Numbered from the stretch's first letter, positions 53,758-63,856 are shown. The stretch: DNA of 63,856 nucleotides from Thalassobaculaceae bacterium (GCA_029212785.1 JARGOG010000025.1:1-63856), one strand, 5' to 3'. The notes: generated by a model not told the origin, from the sequence alone. Numbers and translations: made by a program.

Positions 53758-56580
53758 ATGACGACGGACTACAAGAGCACGGTGTTCCTGCCGAAGACGG
53801 ATTTTCCCATGCGCGCCGGCCTGCCGAAGCGCGAACCGGAGATTCTCGCCTGGTGGAAGGAGATCGATCTCGACCGGCGCATTCGCGAGGTCCGCAAAGG
53901 GGCCGAACCGTTCATCCTGCATGACGGCCCGCCCTACGCGAACGGCCACCTGCATATGGGTCACGCGCTGAACAAGATCCTCAAGGATCTGGTCAACCGC
54001 ACCCAGCACATGGCCGGAAAGCGCACCCATTATGTCCCCGGCTGGGACTGCCACGGCCTGCCGATCGAATGGAAGATCGAGGAGGACTACCGCTCCAGGG
54101 GCAAGGACAAGGACGCCGTTCCGGTGGTCGAGTTCCGCAAGGAATGCCGCGACTTCGCCGACAAGTGGATCGACACCCAGCGCGAGGAGTTCAAGCGCCT
54201 GGGCGTGACCGGCGACTGGGACAACTACTACACCACCATGACCTTCAAGGCCGAGGCGCAGATCGCGCGCGAGATCGGCAAGTTCCTGATGAACGGCAGC
54301 CTGTACAAGGGCGCGCGTCCGGTCATGTGGTCGGTGGTGGAGAAGACCGCGCTGGCCGATGCCGAGGTCGAATATCACGACCACACCTCGACCACGATCC
54401 ATGTCCGCTTCCCGGTCGTGAAGGCGAGCGTTCCGGCGTTGGAGGGAGCGGCGATCGTCATCTGGACGACCACCCCCTGGACCATGCCGGGCAACCGCGC
54501 CGTCGCCTATGGCGATGACATCGACTACGTGGTGATCGAGCCGACTGAAGTCGCCGAGAACAGTCTGGTGGTGGTCGGCGAAAAGCTGGTGGTTGCCCGC
54601 AAGCTGGTGGACGATTTCAAGGCCCAGGCGAAGATCGCGGCGGTGAAGGAACTGGCGAGCCTCAAAGGGTCCGAGTTCGCCGGCACCGTCTGCGCCCATC
54701 CGTTGCGCGGCCACGGCTACGACTACGACGTGCCGGCGCTGGCGGCCGAATTCGCGACCGACGATGCCGGTACCGGCATCGTGCATATCGCACCGGGCCA
54801 TGGCGCCGACGACTTCCAACTGGGCCGGGCCAACGATCTGGAAGTGCCGCAGACGGTCGCCGATGACGGGTTGTTCTACGACCATGTGCCGATCTTCGCC
54901 GGCATGCATGTGCTCGACGACAACATGAAGATCGCGGCCATCATCCGCGACCATGGCGGCCTGGTGGCGCGCGGCAAGGTCAAGCACTCCTATCCGCATT
55001 CCTGGCGCTCCAAGGCGCCGCTGATCTTCCGCAATACCTCCCAGTGGTTCATCTCCATGGAGACCACCGGGCTGCGCGAGAAGGCACTGAAGGCGATCGA
55101 CGAGACCCGCTTCGTGCCGGCTGCCGGCCAGTCCCGCCTGCGGGGCATGATCGAGTCCCGGCCGGACTGGTGCATCAGTCGTCAGCGCGCCTGGGGCGTG
55201 CCGATCCCGGTGTTCACCTCGAAGGAAACCGGCGAGCCGCTGCGCGACCAGGCGGTGATCGACCGGGTGGCCGAGGCGTTCGAGCAGGAAGGGGCCGATG
55301 CCTGGTTCGCCAGCGATCCGGCGCGCTTCCTCGGCTCGGACCACGACCCCAAGGATTACGAACAGGTCACCGACATCGCCGATGTCTGGTTCGACAGCGG
55401 CTCGACCCACGCCTTCGTGCTGGAGTCCGAGGACGCGTGCTGGGCCGATCTGCCCTGGCCGGCGCAGCTCTATCTCGAAGGCTCGGATCAGCATCGCGGC
55501 TGGTTCCATTCCTCGCTGCTGGTCGGCTGCGGCACCCGCGGGCGGGCGCCTTACGAGGCGGTGCTGACCCACGGCTTCATCAATGCCGAGGACGGCCGCA
55601 AGATGTCGAAGTCGCTCGGCAACGGCGTCGACCCGCTGGAGGTGATCGAGCAGAGTGGCGCCGACATCCTGCGCATCTGGGTGGTCAGCTCCGACTTCAC
55701 CGAGGATCTGCGCGTCGGTCCGGGCATCCTGAAGCATGCGGTCGACCATTACCGGCGCCTGCGCAACACGCTGCGCTACGTGCTCGGCGCGCTCGAGGGC
55801 TATACGGACGCGGAAGCTCTCCCGATCGAGCGGATGCCGGAGCTGGAGCGCTGGGTGCTGCACCGCATCTCCGAGGTCGACACCGCGGTGCGCCAATGCA
55901 CCCGCGACTTCGACTTCCACACCATGTTCCTGACCCTGCACCAGTTCTGCGCCGGCGACCTGTCGGCCTTCTATTTCGACATCCGCAAGGACTCGCTCTA
56001 CTGCGACGATCCGCAGAGCGACCGGCGCCGGGCTGTGCGCACGGTAATGAAGACGCTGTTCGACTGCCTGACCACCTGGTTGGCGCCGATCTGCTGCTTC
56101 ACTGCCGAGGAAGCCTGGCGGGCCCGCAACACCGGCGAGGCCGATTCGGTCCATCTGCAGGCCTATCCGACGGTCCCGACCGCCTGGCGCGATGAGGCGC
56201 TCGCCGAGAAATGGGCGAAGATCCGCTCGGTACGCCGCGTGGTGACCGGTGCGCTGGAACTCGAGCGCGCTGAGAAGCGCATCGGTTCCTCCCTGCAGGC
56301 ATCGCCCACGGTCTACATGTCGGCCTCGGAGAAGGCGGCGTTCGAAGGGCAGGATCCGGCGGAAATCTTCATCACCTCCGGCGCAACCCTGCTCGAGGGC
56401 GACGGACCGGAAGCGGCCTACCGCCTGGCGGAGGTGACCGGCGTGGCCTGCGATCCGGGGACCGCCGAGGGCGAGAAATGCGAGCGCTGCTGGCGCGTCC
56501 TGCCCGAGGTGTCGGCCGATGCGCCGATCTGCGGGCGCTGCGAGGACGCGGTCTCCGGTCTGGTCGACGCGGCCGAATGA
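53758..56580 (+). CDS. ileS: Isoleucyl-tRNA synthetase
   Basis: A 940-residue class I synthetase of the type-1 (bacterial) IleRS. The HIGH motif appears as HMGH in PYANGHLHMGHALNKIL, the KMSKS loop as GRKMSKSLGNG, and the editing domain is present (for example WTTTPWTMPGNRAVAYGD). The C-terminal zinc finger is KCERCWRV...ICGRCEDAV. It charges tRNA-Ile and edits valine. Lies 45 bp after ribF and 10 bp before lspA. A very long antisense frame covers the gene but is a GC-driven shadow. Confidence 0.97.
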   Translation: MTTDYKSTVFLPKTDFPMRAGLPKREPEILAWWKEIDLDRRIREVRKGAEPFILHDGPPYANGHLHMGHALNKILKDLVNRTQHMAGKRTHYVPGWDCHGLPIEWKIEEDYRSRGKDKDAVPVVEFRKECRDFADKWIDTQREEFKRLGVTGDWDNYYTTMTFKAEAQIAREIGKFLMNGSLYKGARPVMWSVVEKTALADAEVEYHDHTSTTIHVRFPVVKASVPALEGAAIVIWTTTPWTMPGNRAVAYGDDIDYVVIEPTEVAENSLVVVGEKLVVARKLVDDFKAQAKIAAVKELASLKGSEFAGTVCAHPLRGHGYDYDVPALAAEFATDDAGTGIVHIAPGHGADDFQLGRANDLEVPQTVADDGLFYDHVPIFAGMHVLDDNMKIAAIIRDHGGLVARGKVKHSYPHSWRSKAPLIFRNTSQWFISMETTGLREKALKAIDETRFVPAAGQSRLRGMIESRPDWCISRQRAWGVPIPVFTSKETGEPLRDQAVIDRVAEAFEQEGADAWFASDPARFLGSDHDPKDYEQVTDIADVWFDSGSTHAFVLESEDACWADLPWPAQLYLEGSDQHRGWFHSSLLVGCGTRGRAPYEAVLTHGFINAEDGRKMSKSLGNGVDPLEVIEQSGADILRIWVVSSDFTEDLRVGPGILKHAVDHYRRLRNTLRYVLGALEGYTDAEALPIERMPELERWVLHRISEVDTAVRQCTRDFDFHTMFLTLHQFCAGDLSAFYFDIRKDSLYCDDPQSDRRRAVRTVMKTLFDCLTTWLAPICCFTAEEAWRARNTGEADSVHLQAYPTVPTAWRDEALAEKWAKIRSVRRVVTGALELERAEKRIGSSLQASPTVYMSASEKAAFEGQDPAEIFITSGATLLEGDGPEAAYRLAEVTGVACDPGTAEGEKCERCWRVLPEVSADAPICGRCEDAVSGLVDAAE

Positions 56581-56590
56581 GCCGCGCGGC

Positions 56591-57097
56591 ATGAATTCGG
56601 CGCTGATCCGCGGCCTGGGTCTTGGTGTTCTGGTCGTCAGTCTCGACCAGGCGGCCAAACTGTGGGCGCTGTCGGTGCTGTTCCATCCGCCGCGCCGCGT
56701 CGAGATCCTGCCGGTGCTGGACTTCGTGCCGGTGTGGAACCGCGGGGTGAGCTTTGGATTGCTGTCGAACACCTCCGCCTGGGGGCCCTGGGCCTTGAGC
56801 GGATTCGCGGTGGTGGTCTGCATCTTCATGGCGGTCTGGCTGGCGCGGGCGCGGACGTGGCCGCTGGTCTGGGGCCTTGGTGCGGTGATCGGCGGGGCGG
56901 TCGGCAACGTGGTCGATCGCGTGCTATACGGCGCGGTGGTCGACTTCATCGACGTGCACTATGGGGGATGGCACTGGCCAGCCTTCAATATTGCCGATTC
57001 TGCGATTACCTTAGGTGTCGGCCTCTTGCTGCTCGATGCGTTCGGCATCGGTACGCGCAGACGGGAGACCGAGGGAGGACAAGTGAACGATGGGTAA
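56591..57097 (+). CDS. lspA: Signal peptidase II (prolipoprotein signal peptidase)
   Basis: A 168-residue, four-helix aspartyl protease that removes signal peptides from prolipoproteins after diacylglyceryl transfer. SLDQAAKLWAL, VWNRGVSFGLL, GGAVGNVVDRVLYGAVVDFIDV and WPAFNIADSAITLGV are the family blocks; the catalytic Asp pair is in NVVDR and NIADS. It follows ileS by 10 bp and overlaps by 8 bp the next gene, which itself encodes a predicted LspA substrate. Confidence 0.95.
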   Translation: MNSALIRGLGLGVLVVSLDQAAKLWALSVLFHPPRRVEILPVLDFVPVWNRGVSFGLLSNTSAWGPWALSGFAVVVCIFMAVWLARARTWPLVWGLGAVIGGAVGNVVDRVLYGAVVDFIDVHYGGWHWPAFNIADSAITLGVGLLLLDAFGIGTRRRETEGGQVNDG

Positions 57098-57701
57098 GAC
57101 CGTCGAGCTCGGGCGCGTTGCCCGTATCGTTCCTGCCGCCGTGCTGGCGGTGATCGTGACCGTCGGCCTGGGCGGCTGTGGCCAGTTGCGTGATGCGCTC
57201 GGCCAGACCAAGGAACCGCCGGACGAGTTCCAGGTGGTGGCTCGAGCGCCGCTGGCGCTGCCGCCGAACTACGATCTGCGTCCGCCAAACCCAGGTGCGC
57301 CGCGCCCGCAGGAACGGTCGACCACGGATGCGGCCGCCGAGCGGATTCTCGGCCGGTCGTCGCGCGCGTCGACCGCCAATCCGAACGCGGTTCCGGCGGC
57401 ACCGGTCGTGGTCAACTCGATCGGCGAGGCGAAGTTCCGCCAGCAGCTCGGCCTCGAGCAGGCCGAGCCCGACATCCGTCAGCGGGTCGATCAGGAGACG
57501 GCGGATTACGTCTACGAGACCCAGTATCCGATCGACCGTCTGCTGTTCTGGAAGGACGACCCGGTACCCGGGGTGCTGCTGGACGCCACCAAGGAGCAGC
57601 AGCGCCTGCAGGAAAACGCCGCTCTCGGCCGCAAGCCGAACGAGGGCGAGGCGCCGGTCATTGAGCGTCGCCGCGAGGGTCTGCTGCAGCGGATCTTCTA
57701 G
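57090..57701 (+). CDS. DUF3035 lipoprotein
   Basis: A 203-residue predicted lipoprotein: signal peptide (VPAAVLAVIVTVGLGGC) with Cys of the lipobox near residue 30, then a Pro-rich region typical of DUF3035 (PPDEFQVVARAPLALPPNYD, LRPPNPGAPRPQE). The C-terminus is charged and helical. DUF3035 proteins occur widely in Alphaproteobacteria next to lspA, and their function is unknown. The 8-bp overlap with lspA indicates translational coupling, and a strong terminator follows. Confidence 0.88.
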   Translation: MGKTVELGRVARIVPAAVLAVIVTVGLGGCGQLRDALGQTKEPPDEFQVVARAPLALPPNYDLRPPNPGAPRPQERSTTDAAAERILGRSSRASTANPNAVPAAPVVVNSIGEAKFRQQLGLEQAEPDIRQRVDQETADYVYETQYPIDRLLFWKDDPVPGVLLDATKEQQRLQENAALGRKPNEGEAPVIERRREGLLQRIF

Positions 57702-57724
57702 CGGCCGCGCAATCCGCGACGACC

Positions 57725-57762
57725 CGGCCGGCACCGTGCTTCCTTCAACTCGGTGCCGGCCG
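57725..57762 (+). terminator. Terminator of the ribF-ileS-lspA operon
   Basis: GGCCGGCACCG (57726-57736) pairs perfectly with CGGTGCCGGCC (57751-57761), with one further C-G pair outside and a 14-nt loop. It lies 24 bp after the DUF3035 stop and before the M16 protease genes. Confidence 0.7.
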
Positions 57763-57876
57763 TGAAACCGCCTCATTTGCCGACGCTGAATGGTCGGCCC
57801 CTTCAGGCGGTTTGACGAACGGGCATCGGACCGCCATCTGAAACGGGTGTATTTGCCCGCGCGGAGATCCCTGTCG

Positions 57877-59229
57877 ATGCGACTCCCCCTGACGGCCGGC
57901 CGTCTGCTCGGCCTCGCAATCCTTTTCCTGACCCTCGCGGCACCGGCCCGCGCCGGTGTGTTCGACCCGACCGCCTTCACCCTCGACAACGGGCTGCAGG
58001 TCGTGGTGGTCGAGAACGACCGCGCGCCGGTCGTCAGCCACATGGTGTTCTACAAGGTCGGTTCGGCCGACGAGGAGAAGGGCAAGTCGGGCATCGCCCA
58101 CTTCCTCGAGCACCTTATGTTCAAAGGCACCGACACGGTGGCGCCGGGCGAGTTCTCGGCGATCATCAAGCGCATCGGCGGCCAGGAGAACGCGTTCACC
58201 ACCTACGACTACACCGGCTATTACCAGAACGTGGCCAAGCAGCATCTGGGGCGGATGATGGCGCTCGAGGCTGACCGGATGGCCAATCTGAAGCTTCCGG
58301 CCGATCAGATCGCGCCGGAGCTCGAGGTGGTGCGCGAGGAGCGTCGGTCACGGATCGACAACGACCCTTCCTCGCTGCACGGCGAGCAGGTCAACGCCGC
58401 CACATACCTCGCCTATCCCTATCGCATTCCCATCATCGGCTGGGAGGATGAGGTCGCGGCCCTGACCCGAGCCGATGCCGAGGCGTTCTATCGGACCTGG
58501 TATGCGCCCAACAACGCCGTGCTGGTGGTTGCCGGCGACGTGACGCCGGACGAGGTCCGCCGCCTGGCCGAGGACACCTACGGCAAGATTCCCGCCCGCG
58601 CCGTGCCGGATCGGACCGCGTTGCGCGGCGGCGAGCCGGAGCAGCTCGCGGCCCGCCGGGTCGAGGGCACCCATCCGCGCATCGATCAGCCGAGCTGGTC
58701 GCGCCGCTGGCTGGCTCCCGGTCAGGTCTGGGGCGATAGCACGGAGACCCCGGCCCTGGAGGTCGCGGCCGAGATCCTCGGCGGTGGCACCACAAGCCGG
58801 CTCTACCGCGCGCTGGTGGTCGAACAGGCCAAGGCGGTCTATGCCGGCGCCGGCTATTCGCCCTCGGGCCTCGGCCCGCAGACCTTCGCGGTCTATGCCA
58901 GCCCCCGTGCCGATGTGAGCGTCGAGGATCTGGAAGACGCGGCGGAGGCGGAGATCGGCCGGCTGCTGCGCGACGGCGTCACCGCCGAAGAGGTGGACGC
59001 CGCGGTCACGCGGATGACGCGCGGCGCGGTCTTCTCCCGCGACGATTCCCTCGCCCCGGCGCGGGTTTTCGGCACCGAACTCGCCGCCGGCGGTACCGTC
59101 GCCGATGTCGAGGAGTGGCCGGAGCGGATCGGCGCGGTGACCCCCGACGATGTGCTGGCAGCACTGCGCAAGGTGCTGGTCGACCGGCGCTCCGTCACCA
59201 GTGTTCTGCGCCCCGAGCCCCGGAGCTGA
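57877..59229 (+). CDS. M16 family zinc peptidase, catalytic subunit
   Basis: A 450-residue periplasmic protease with a signal peptide (LLGLAILFLTLAAPARA). The inverted zinc motif HxxEH is intact in IAHFLEHLMFKGT, with the distal Glu in LEVVREERRSRID. The second, inactive half-domain follows (LGGGTTSRLYRALVVEQAKA). Related to PqqL/mitochondrial processing peptidase. ATG 57877 with GGAG 10 nt upstream is chosen, since it begins the signal peptide. It pairs with the next gene, 6 bp downstream, which lacks the zinc site. Confidence 0.9.
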   Translation: MRLPLTAGRLLGLAILFLTLAAPARAGVFDPTAFTLDNGLQVVVVENDRAPVVSHMVFYKVGSADEEKGKSGIAHFLEHLMFKGTDTVAPGEFSAIIKRIGGQENAFTTYDYTGYYQNVAKQHLGRMMALEADRMANLKLPADQIAPELEVVREERRSRIDNDPSSLHGEQVNAATYLAYPYRIPIIGWEDEVAALTRADAEAFYRTWYAPNNAVLVVAGDVTPDEVRRLAEDTYGKIPARAVPDRTALRGGEPEQLAARRVEGTHPRIDQPSWSRRWLAPGQVWGDSTETPALEVAAEILGGGTTSRLYRALVVEQAKAVYAGAGYSPSGLGPQTFAVYASPRADVSVEDLEDAAEAEIGRLLRDGVTAEEVDAAVTRMTRGAVFSRDDSLAPARVFGTELAAGGTVADVEEWPERIGAVTPDDVLAALRKVLVDRRSVTSVLRPEPRS

Positions 59230-59235
59230 GCGGCC

Positions 59236-60564
59236 ATGCGATCCCTTCTGCGACTAGCCGTCATTGTCCTCGTCCTGCTGCCCGGCAGTGCCTTCGCGCT
59301 GGACATCCAGCCGGTCACCAGCCCCGGCGGCGTGCACGCCTGGCTGGTGGAGGACCACCGCAACCCTATTCTGGCTCTGACCTTCTCCTTTCGGGGAGGG
59401 GAGTCCGTCGACCCTGAGGGCAAGGAAGGCCGGGCCCGCATGGTGTCGGGCCTGCTGGACGAAGGCGCCGGAAACCTCGACTCTCAGGCCTTCCAGAAGG
59501 CGCTGGCCGACAATTCGATCACGCTGCGGTTCGACAGCCGGTCCGACCGGTTCTCCGGGCGTCTGGTCACCCTGACCGAGACCCGGGAGACGGCGACCGA
59601 CCTGCTGCGTCTGGCCCTGACCAAACCGCGATTCGATCCCGAGCCGGTCGAGCGGATCCGGGCGCAGATTTCTGCCTCCCTGCGCCGCGACCTGCAAAGC
59701 CCGCAGACCATCGCCGGGCGGACCTGGTGGGCGACCAGCTTCCCGGGCCATCCCTATGGCCGCTCCGGCGATGGCACCCTGGACAGCATCGAGGCGGTGA
59801 CGGCGGCGGATCTGCACGCCTTCACCGATGCGGTCCTGGCCCGCGAAGACCTGATGATCGGCGCGGTCGGTGACATCTCGGCCGAGGATCTCGGTACCCT
59901 GCTCGACCAGGTGTTCGGCGGCCTGCCGGAGGCTTCCGAAGCACCGACGGTGGCGGATGTGACCCCGGTGCATGGCGGCGAGACCATCGTCGTCGATATG
60001 GAGATCCCGCAATCGGTTGTCGTCTTCGGCCAGGGCGGGATCGATCGCGAAGACCCGGACTGGTACACCGCCAACCTGCTGAACCGGGTGATGGCCGGCG
60101 GCTTCGGCTCCAGGCTGATGGAGGAAATCCGCGAGAAGCGGGGTCTGGTCTACGGCGTGTGGGCCTATCTGCTGCCACTGGAGCACGCGCCGATGATGAT
60201 GGGCGGGCTCGCCTCGCAGAACGCCCGGGTGGCGGAAGCGGTGGATCTGGTGCGCCGAGAATGGGCGCGCATGGCCGAGGCGGGTCCGACCCAGGCGGAG
60301 CTGGACGACGCCCGCACCTATCTGCTCGGCTCGTTCCCTCTCAGCCTGACCGATTCGGGTGGTATCGCCTCGATCTTGGTGTCGTTGCAGGAGAACGAGC
60401 GGCCGATCGACTATCTCGACCGGCTGCAGGAGATCTATGGCGGCATCACCCTGGAGGATGCCCGCCGGGTCGCGGCAAAACTCTATCAGGCTAAGGAATT
60501 GACGGTCGTCGTCGCCGGTCAACCCATTGGGATCGAGCCCGCCCGCCCCTCCTCCGGCGGGTGA
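59236..60564 (+). CDS. M16 family protein, non-catalytic partner subunit
   Basis: A 442-residue M16 homologue with signal peptide (LLRLAVIVLVLLPGSAFA). Where the catalytic subunit has HxxEH this one reads ARMVSGLLDEGAG, so the zinc site is missing. The C-terminal half keeps the domain that contacts substrate (GGFGSRLMEEIREKRGLVYG). Such pairs assemble into heterodimers like mitochondrial processing peptidase, in which the inactive subunit positions substrate. It lies 6 bp after its partner, so equal expression is expected. Confidence 0.9.
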   Translation: MRSLLRLAVIVLVLLPGSAFALDIQPVTSPGGVHAWLVEDHRNPILALTFSFRGGESVDPEGKEGRARMVSGLLDEGAGNLDSQAFQKALADNSITLRFDSRSDRFSGRLVTLTETRETATDLLRLALTKPRFDPEPVERIRAQISASLRRDLQSPQTIAGRTWWATSFPGHPYGRSGDGTLDSIEAVTAADLHAFTDAVLAREDLMIGAVGDISAEDLGTLLDQVFGGLPEASEAPTVADVTPVHGGETIVVDMEIPQSVVVFGQGGIDREDPDWYTANLLNRVMAGGFGSRLMEEIREKRGLVYGVWAYLLPLEHAPMMMGGLASQNARVAEAVDLVRREWARMAEAGPTQAELDDARTYLLGSFPLSLTDSGGIASILVSLQENERPIDYLDRLQEIYGGITLEDARRVAAKLYQAKELTVVVAGQPIGIEPARPSSGG

Positions 60565-60629
60565 TGCGTCCGCAGCACGGATGACGGCACGGGCAGCGAT
60601 CGACTACCTTTGTGGGATAGGAGAGCCGG

Positions 60630-61937
60630 ATGCTGCATGAACTGCCGATCGCCATCGATGTCGAAGCGTGCTTCGCGCCGAAGGCTGCTGCCGGTCTTCC
60701 GCGCCAGACCTTCGAGGCGATGGGCGAGGCGGGATCGGCGGCGCTCACGTGGATCCGCGACCGGCGGTCAGACGGCAGCCTGCCGCTGCTGGCTCTGCCG
60801 GGACGGCGTGACGACATCGCCGCCTGGAAGACCATCGTCGATCGGTATCGGTCGCTCTACGACAACGTGGTGGTGCTCGGCATCGGCGGATCGTCGCTCG
60901 GCGGCGCCACTCTCTGCGCGCTTGTCGACGGCGGCGGCGTGACCGGTCCGCGCGTGCTTTTCCTCGACAATATCGACCCCATCGGCTTCGACGCCCGGCT
61001 CGCCCGCCTCGATCTGGCGCGCACCGGCTTCCTGGCGATCTCGAAGTCCGGTGGTACGGCGGAGACGCTGACCCAGCTTCTGATCGTGATCGACCGGCTG
61101 ACCGAGCGGATCGGCATCGAGAATCTGGGCACGCACATCACCTGCATCGCCGAGGCGACCGAGAATCCGCTCCGCCAGATCGCCTCCGAGCATGGGCTGT
61201 TCTGCCTGGAGCACGATCCGAATATCGGCGGTCGGTTCTCGGCCCTGTCGGTCACCGGCCTGCTGCCGGCGGCGATTGCCGGCGTCGATGTCGATGCCGT
61301 GCGCCGGGGGGCGGCGGCGGTGTTGGACGCGACCCTGTCGGCCGAGGTTGCGCTGGACAGCCCGGTGATCGCGGGGGCGGCGATCAACGTGGCGCTCGCC
61401 CGCGACCAGGGGGTCAACCAGACCGTCCTGCTGCCCTATCTCGACCGGCTCGACCGGCTGTCCTTCTGGTTCCGCCAACTCTGGGCCGAGAGTCTCGGCA
61501 AGGACGGGCACGGCACCACCCCGATCAACGCGCTCGGCGCCGTCGATCAGCATAGCCAGATGCAGCTCTACCTCGCCGGCCCACGGGACAAGCTGTTCAC
61601 CGTGATCTGCAGCGATCCGCGCGGCCGGGGCGGCCGGGTCCGGGGCGAGGTGGCGGGCAGTGCCGCCGGCGTGCTCGATTATCTGGTCGGCCGCACCATG
61701 GGCGACCTGATGGCGGCCGAGCAACGGGCGACGATCGACACTCTGGTCCGGAACGGCTGTCCGACCCGGGTCATTCGTTTCAACACCCTGAACGAAGAGG
61801 TGATGGGCGGGCTGATGATGCAGTTCATCCTGGAGACCATTGCCGCGGCCCAGATGCTCGGCATCGACGCTTTCGACCAGCCGGCCGTCGAGGAGAGCAA
61901 GGTGCTCGCCCGGCAGTTCCTGCGCGAGGCGACCTGA
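60630..61937 (+). CDS. pgi: Glucose-6-phosphate isomerase
   Basis: A 435-residue PGI, shorter than the roughly 550-residue E. coli enzyme and closer to the compact form. [12 protein letters not shown] and [11 protein letters not shown] bind the phosphate; the catalytic Glu lies in [15 protein letters not shown], His in [15 protein letters not shown] and Lys near the end in [12 protein letters not shown]. It interconverts glucose-6-P and fructose-6-P. GGAG precedes the ATG. Its stop overlaps the mutL start (TGATG), an odd pairing of functions. Confidence 0.94.
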   Translation: MLHELPIAIDVEACFAPKAAAGLPRQTFEAMGEAGSAALTWIRDRRSDGSLPLLALPGRRDDIAAWKTIVDRYRSLYDNVVVLGIGGSSLGGATLCALVDGGGVTGPRVLFLDNIDPIGFDARLARLDLARTGFLAISKSGGTAETLTQLLIVIDRLTERIGIENLGTHITCIAEATENPLRQIASEHGLFCLEHDPNIGGRFSALSVTGLLPAAIAGVDVDAVRRGAAAVLDATLSAEVALDSPVIAGAAINVALARDQGVNQTVLLPYLDRLDRLSFWFRQLWAESLGKDGHGTTPINALGAVDQHSQMQLYLAGPRDKLFTVICSDPRGRGGRVRGEVAGSAAGVLDYLVGRTMGDLMAAEQRATIDTLVRNGCPTRVIRFNTLNEEVMGGLMMQFILETIAAAQMLGIDAFDQPAVEESKVLARQFLREAT

Positions 61938-63850
61938 TGCCGGAGGGCGCCGGTTCCTCACCCGCTGTCCGGATGCCGACCCTGCGGCGCCTGCCGGAGA
62001 CGCTGGTCAACCAGATCGCCGCCGGCGAGGTGGTGGAGCGGCCGGCCAGCGCGCTCAAGGAACTGGTGGAGAACGCGCTGGATGCCGATGCGCGCCGCGT
62101 CGATATCGTGCTGCGCGAGGGCGGACGGACCTTGATCCAGGTCTCCGACGACGGCTGCGGAATGGACGGCGAGGCGCTGTCGCTGGCGGTCGAGCGCCAC
62201 GCCACCTCGAAACTTCCCGATGACGACCTCACCCATATCGCCACTCTCGGGTTCCGCGGCGAGGCGCTGCCGTCGATCGGCGCGGTCAGCCGGCTCTCGA
62301 TCACCTCGCGGGCCCGCGATGCGGACGGGGCCTGGCGGATCCGGGTCGAGGGCGGCCGGCTGAGCCCGCCGGAGCCGGCGGCGCTGACCGCCGGCACCCG
62401 GGTCGAGGTCCGCGACCTGTTCTTCGCCACCCCGGCCCGGCTCAAGTTCCTGAAGGCGCCGCGCACCGAGCAGGGCCATGCGGTCGAAATCGTCCAGCGC
62501 CTCGCCATGGCCCATCCGGAGGTCGCCTTCTCGCTCGGCGACGGCAGCCGCACGCTGCTCGATCTGGCCCCGGCCGCCGATCTGGCGGGCAGCGGCGACC
62601 TGTATGCCGCCCGCCTCGCCCGTCTCGGCGCGATTCTGGGGCGCGAATTCGAGGATAACGCACTGGCGGTCGATGCCGAGCGCGCGGGTTACCGGTTGAC
62701 CGGTCATGCCGGCCTGCCGACCTTGCATAAGCGGACCAGCGCGCAGCAGTTCCTGTTCGTCAACGGCCGCCCGGTGCGCGACAAGCTGCTGCTTGGGGCG
62801 GTGCGCGGCGCCTACATGGATTTCATCTCCTCCGACCGCCACCCGATGGTGGTGCTGTTTCTGGAAATGCCGGCCGAAGAGGTCGATGTGAACGTGCACC
62901 CGGCCAAGACCGAGGTGCGGTTCCGCGATCCGGGTCTGGTCCGCGGCCTGATCGTCGGGGCGCTCAAGCATGCGCTGGCGGAAGCCGGACACCGGGCATC
63001 GACCACGGTCGGCACCGCCACGCTCGGCGCGTTCCGACCCCAGGGAGAGGGATATCCGAGAGAGGGATATCCGCGCCCGCATACCGGGGCGGCGGCGTCC
63101 TGGGCCGCGCGGTATCCGACCCACCCGTCCCGGGGTCTGGCCGAGGCGCAGGCGGCCTGGCAGGCACCGAACGATCAAGGGGCCGGGTTCGGCGGCGGCT
63201 TCGCCCTCGACGGCGCGCCGGCCGCCCGGGTCGAGGGTGGCAAGTCCGCAGCGGCCGAGTTTGATCCGGCCCATCCGCTGGGGGCTGCCAAGGCCCAGGT
63301 GCATGCCAATTACATCATCGCCCAGACGGGGGATGGGCTGGTCATCGTCGACCAGCATGCCGCCCATGAGCGTCTGGTCTACGAACGCATGAAAGAGGCG
63401 CTGGCGGCCGGCGGCGTTGCCCGCCAGGCGCTGCTGCTGCCCGAAGTGGTCGAACTCGAGGAGGCGGCGGTCGACCGGCTGGTGGCGCGGGCGCCGGAGC
63501 TGGAGGCGCTGGGGCTGGTGCTGGAAGGATTCGGGCCCGGCGCGGTGGTGGTACGCGAGGTGCCCGCGCTGCTCGGACAGACCGACGCGGCCGGACTGGT
63601 GCGCGATCTGGCCGAGGACCTGGCGGAGGCCGACGCGGCGCTGTCGCTGGAGGACCGTCTGGCCGATGTCTGCGGCACCATGGCCTGTCACGGCTCGGTG
63701 CGCTCGGGACGGCGGCTGAATGCGGAGGAGATGAACGCCCTGCTGCGGCAGATGGAGGCGACCCCGCATTCCGGCCAGTGCAACCACGGCCGCCCGACCT
63801 ATGTGGAGCTCAAGCTCAGCGACATCGAACGCCTGTTCGGCCGGCGGTGA
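61937..63850 (+). CDS. mutL: DNA mismatch repair protein MutL (endonuclease type)
   Basis: A 637-residue MutL, complete to 6 bp before the window end. The N-terminal GHKL ATPase has [31 protein letters not shown] and [15 protein letters not shown]. The C-terminal dimerisation domain holds [15 protein letters not shown], the DQHAx2Ex4E nicking motif absent from E. coli MutL, and CNHGRP near the end, which completes the metal site. Organisms with it usually lack MutH. ATG 61937 overlaps the pgi stop; ATG 61973 is an alternative closer to the conserved start. The linker contains a 15-bp tandem repeat. Confidence 0.96.
   Translation: MPEGAGSSPAVRMPTLRRLPETLVNQIAAGEVVERPASALKELVENALDADARRVDIVLREGGRTLIQVSDDGCGMDGEALSLAVERHATSKLPDDDLTHIATLGFRGEALPSIGAVSRLSITSRARDADGAWRIRVEGGRLSPPEPAALTAGTRVEVRDLFFATPARLKFLKAPRTEQGHAVEIVQRLAMAHPEVAFSLGDGSRTLLDLAPAADLAGSGDLYAARLARLGAILGREFEDNALAVDAERAGYRLTGHAGLPTLHKRTSAQQFLFVNGRPVRDKLLLGAVRGAYMDFISSDRHPMVVLFLEMPAEEVDVNVHPAKTEVRFRDPGLVRGLIVGALKHALAEAGHRASTTVGTATLGAFRPQGEGYPREGYPRPHTGAAASWAARYPTHPSRGLAEAQAAWQAPNDQGAGFGGGFALDGAPAARVEGGKSAAAEFDPAHPLGAAKAQVHANYIIAQTGDGLVIVDQHAAHERLVYERMKEALAAGGVARQALLLPEVVELEEAAVDRLVARAPELEALGLVLEGFGPGAVVVREVPALLGQTDAAGLVRDLAEDLAEADAALSLEDRLADVCGTMACHGSVRSGRRLNAEEMNALLRQMEATPHSGQCNHGRPTYVELKLSDIERLFGRR
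63045..63074 (+). repeat. 15-bp tandem repeat in the mutL linker
   Basis: Two copies of GAGAGGGATATCCG plus one variable base encode [10 protein letters not shown] in the disordered linker between the ATPase and dimerisation domains. Copy number changes would stay in frame. Confidence 0.7.
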
Positions 63851-63856
63851 TGGCGC

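Noticed and set aside
53596-56949. A 1117-codon minus-strand open frame antisense to ileS
   Set aside because: It mirrors codon bias of a very GC-rich gene. The plus strand encodes an unmistakable complete IleRS, and the antisense translation has no recognisable domain.

Overview
The window reads as a chromosomal segment of a high-GC, free-living Alphaproteobacterium, most likely from Rhodospirillales or a nearby marine order. Pointers are the hemC-hemD-mitofilin-hemY order, DUF1244, DUF4170, DUF3035 and DUF1194 proteins, an EVE-domain gene beside tsaD, an endonuclease-type MutL, and a plcP-agt lipid-remodelling pair. Genus-level placement is inference. No prophage, insertion sequence or CRISPR array was seen. 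The only RNA gene found is tRNA-Thr(CGU).

Layout. 1-430: left edge with a partial gene and a start-less coding remnant. 430-8831: pyridoxal kinase, a CoA-ester lyase, EVE and tsaD on the minus strand, then the haem operon hemC-hemD-mic60-like-hemY. 9026-13300: an orphan protein, tRNA-Thr, a PAS_5 protein, a SPOR-like lipoprotein, an HpcH-type aldolase and an EEP-family nuclease/phosphatase. 13405-20875: MATE and MFS exporters, a doubled DUF4170 protein, a low-GC orphan, creatinase and PmbA. 21004-25361: a YHS protein, a diacylglycerol kinase divergent from plcP-agt with a possible PHO box between them, and a SIMPL protein. 25496-34733: small metabolic operons (DUF1028/N-formylglutamate amidohydrolase/DUF1244; SDR/EamA/ChaC/DUF1194), a second EamA transporter and a cytochrome b561-YceI fusion.

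34721-40653 holds the least ordinary material. A receiver protein has Glu at the phospho-site. It overlaps a gene for an HPt-like protein that lacks the phospho-accepting His. Next come three unrecognised genes, one behind a promoter-like element and about 215 nt of hairpin-rich leader, and an HtrA-like PDZ protein with all three catalytic residues replaced. 40672-51311 is catabolic: MscS, a type-2 malate/lactate dehydrogenase, 1-Cys peroxiredoxin, a DapA-like lyase divergent from an IclR regulator, MAPEG, PobA, an amidase and an MhpD-type hydratase. 51368-63850 is housekeeping: birA, a MaoC hydratase, ribF-ileS-lspA-DUF3035 lipoprotein, an M16 protease pair, pgi and mutL.

Connections worth keeping: (i) PlcP, Agt and the divergent kinase all make or use diacylglycerol, which fits phosphate-sparing lipid exchange. 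(ii) The mitofilin gene lies between hemD and hemY. (iii) Imperfect palindromes built around CCGGA-TCAAG-TCCGG-like cores recur in at least three intergenic regions and look like a dispersed repeat family.
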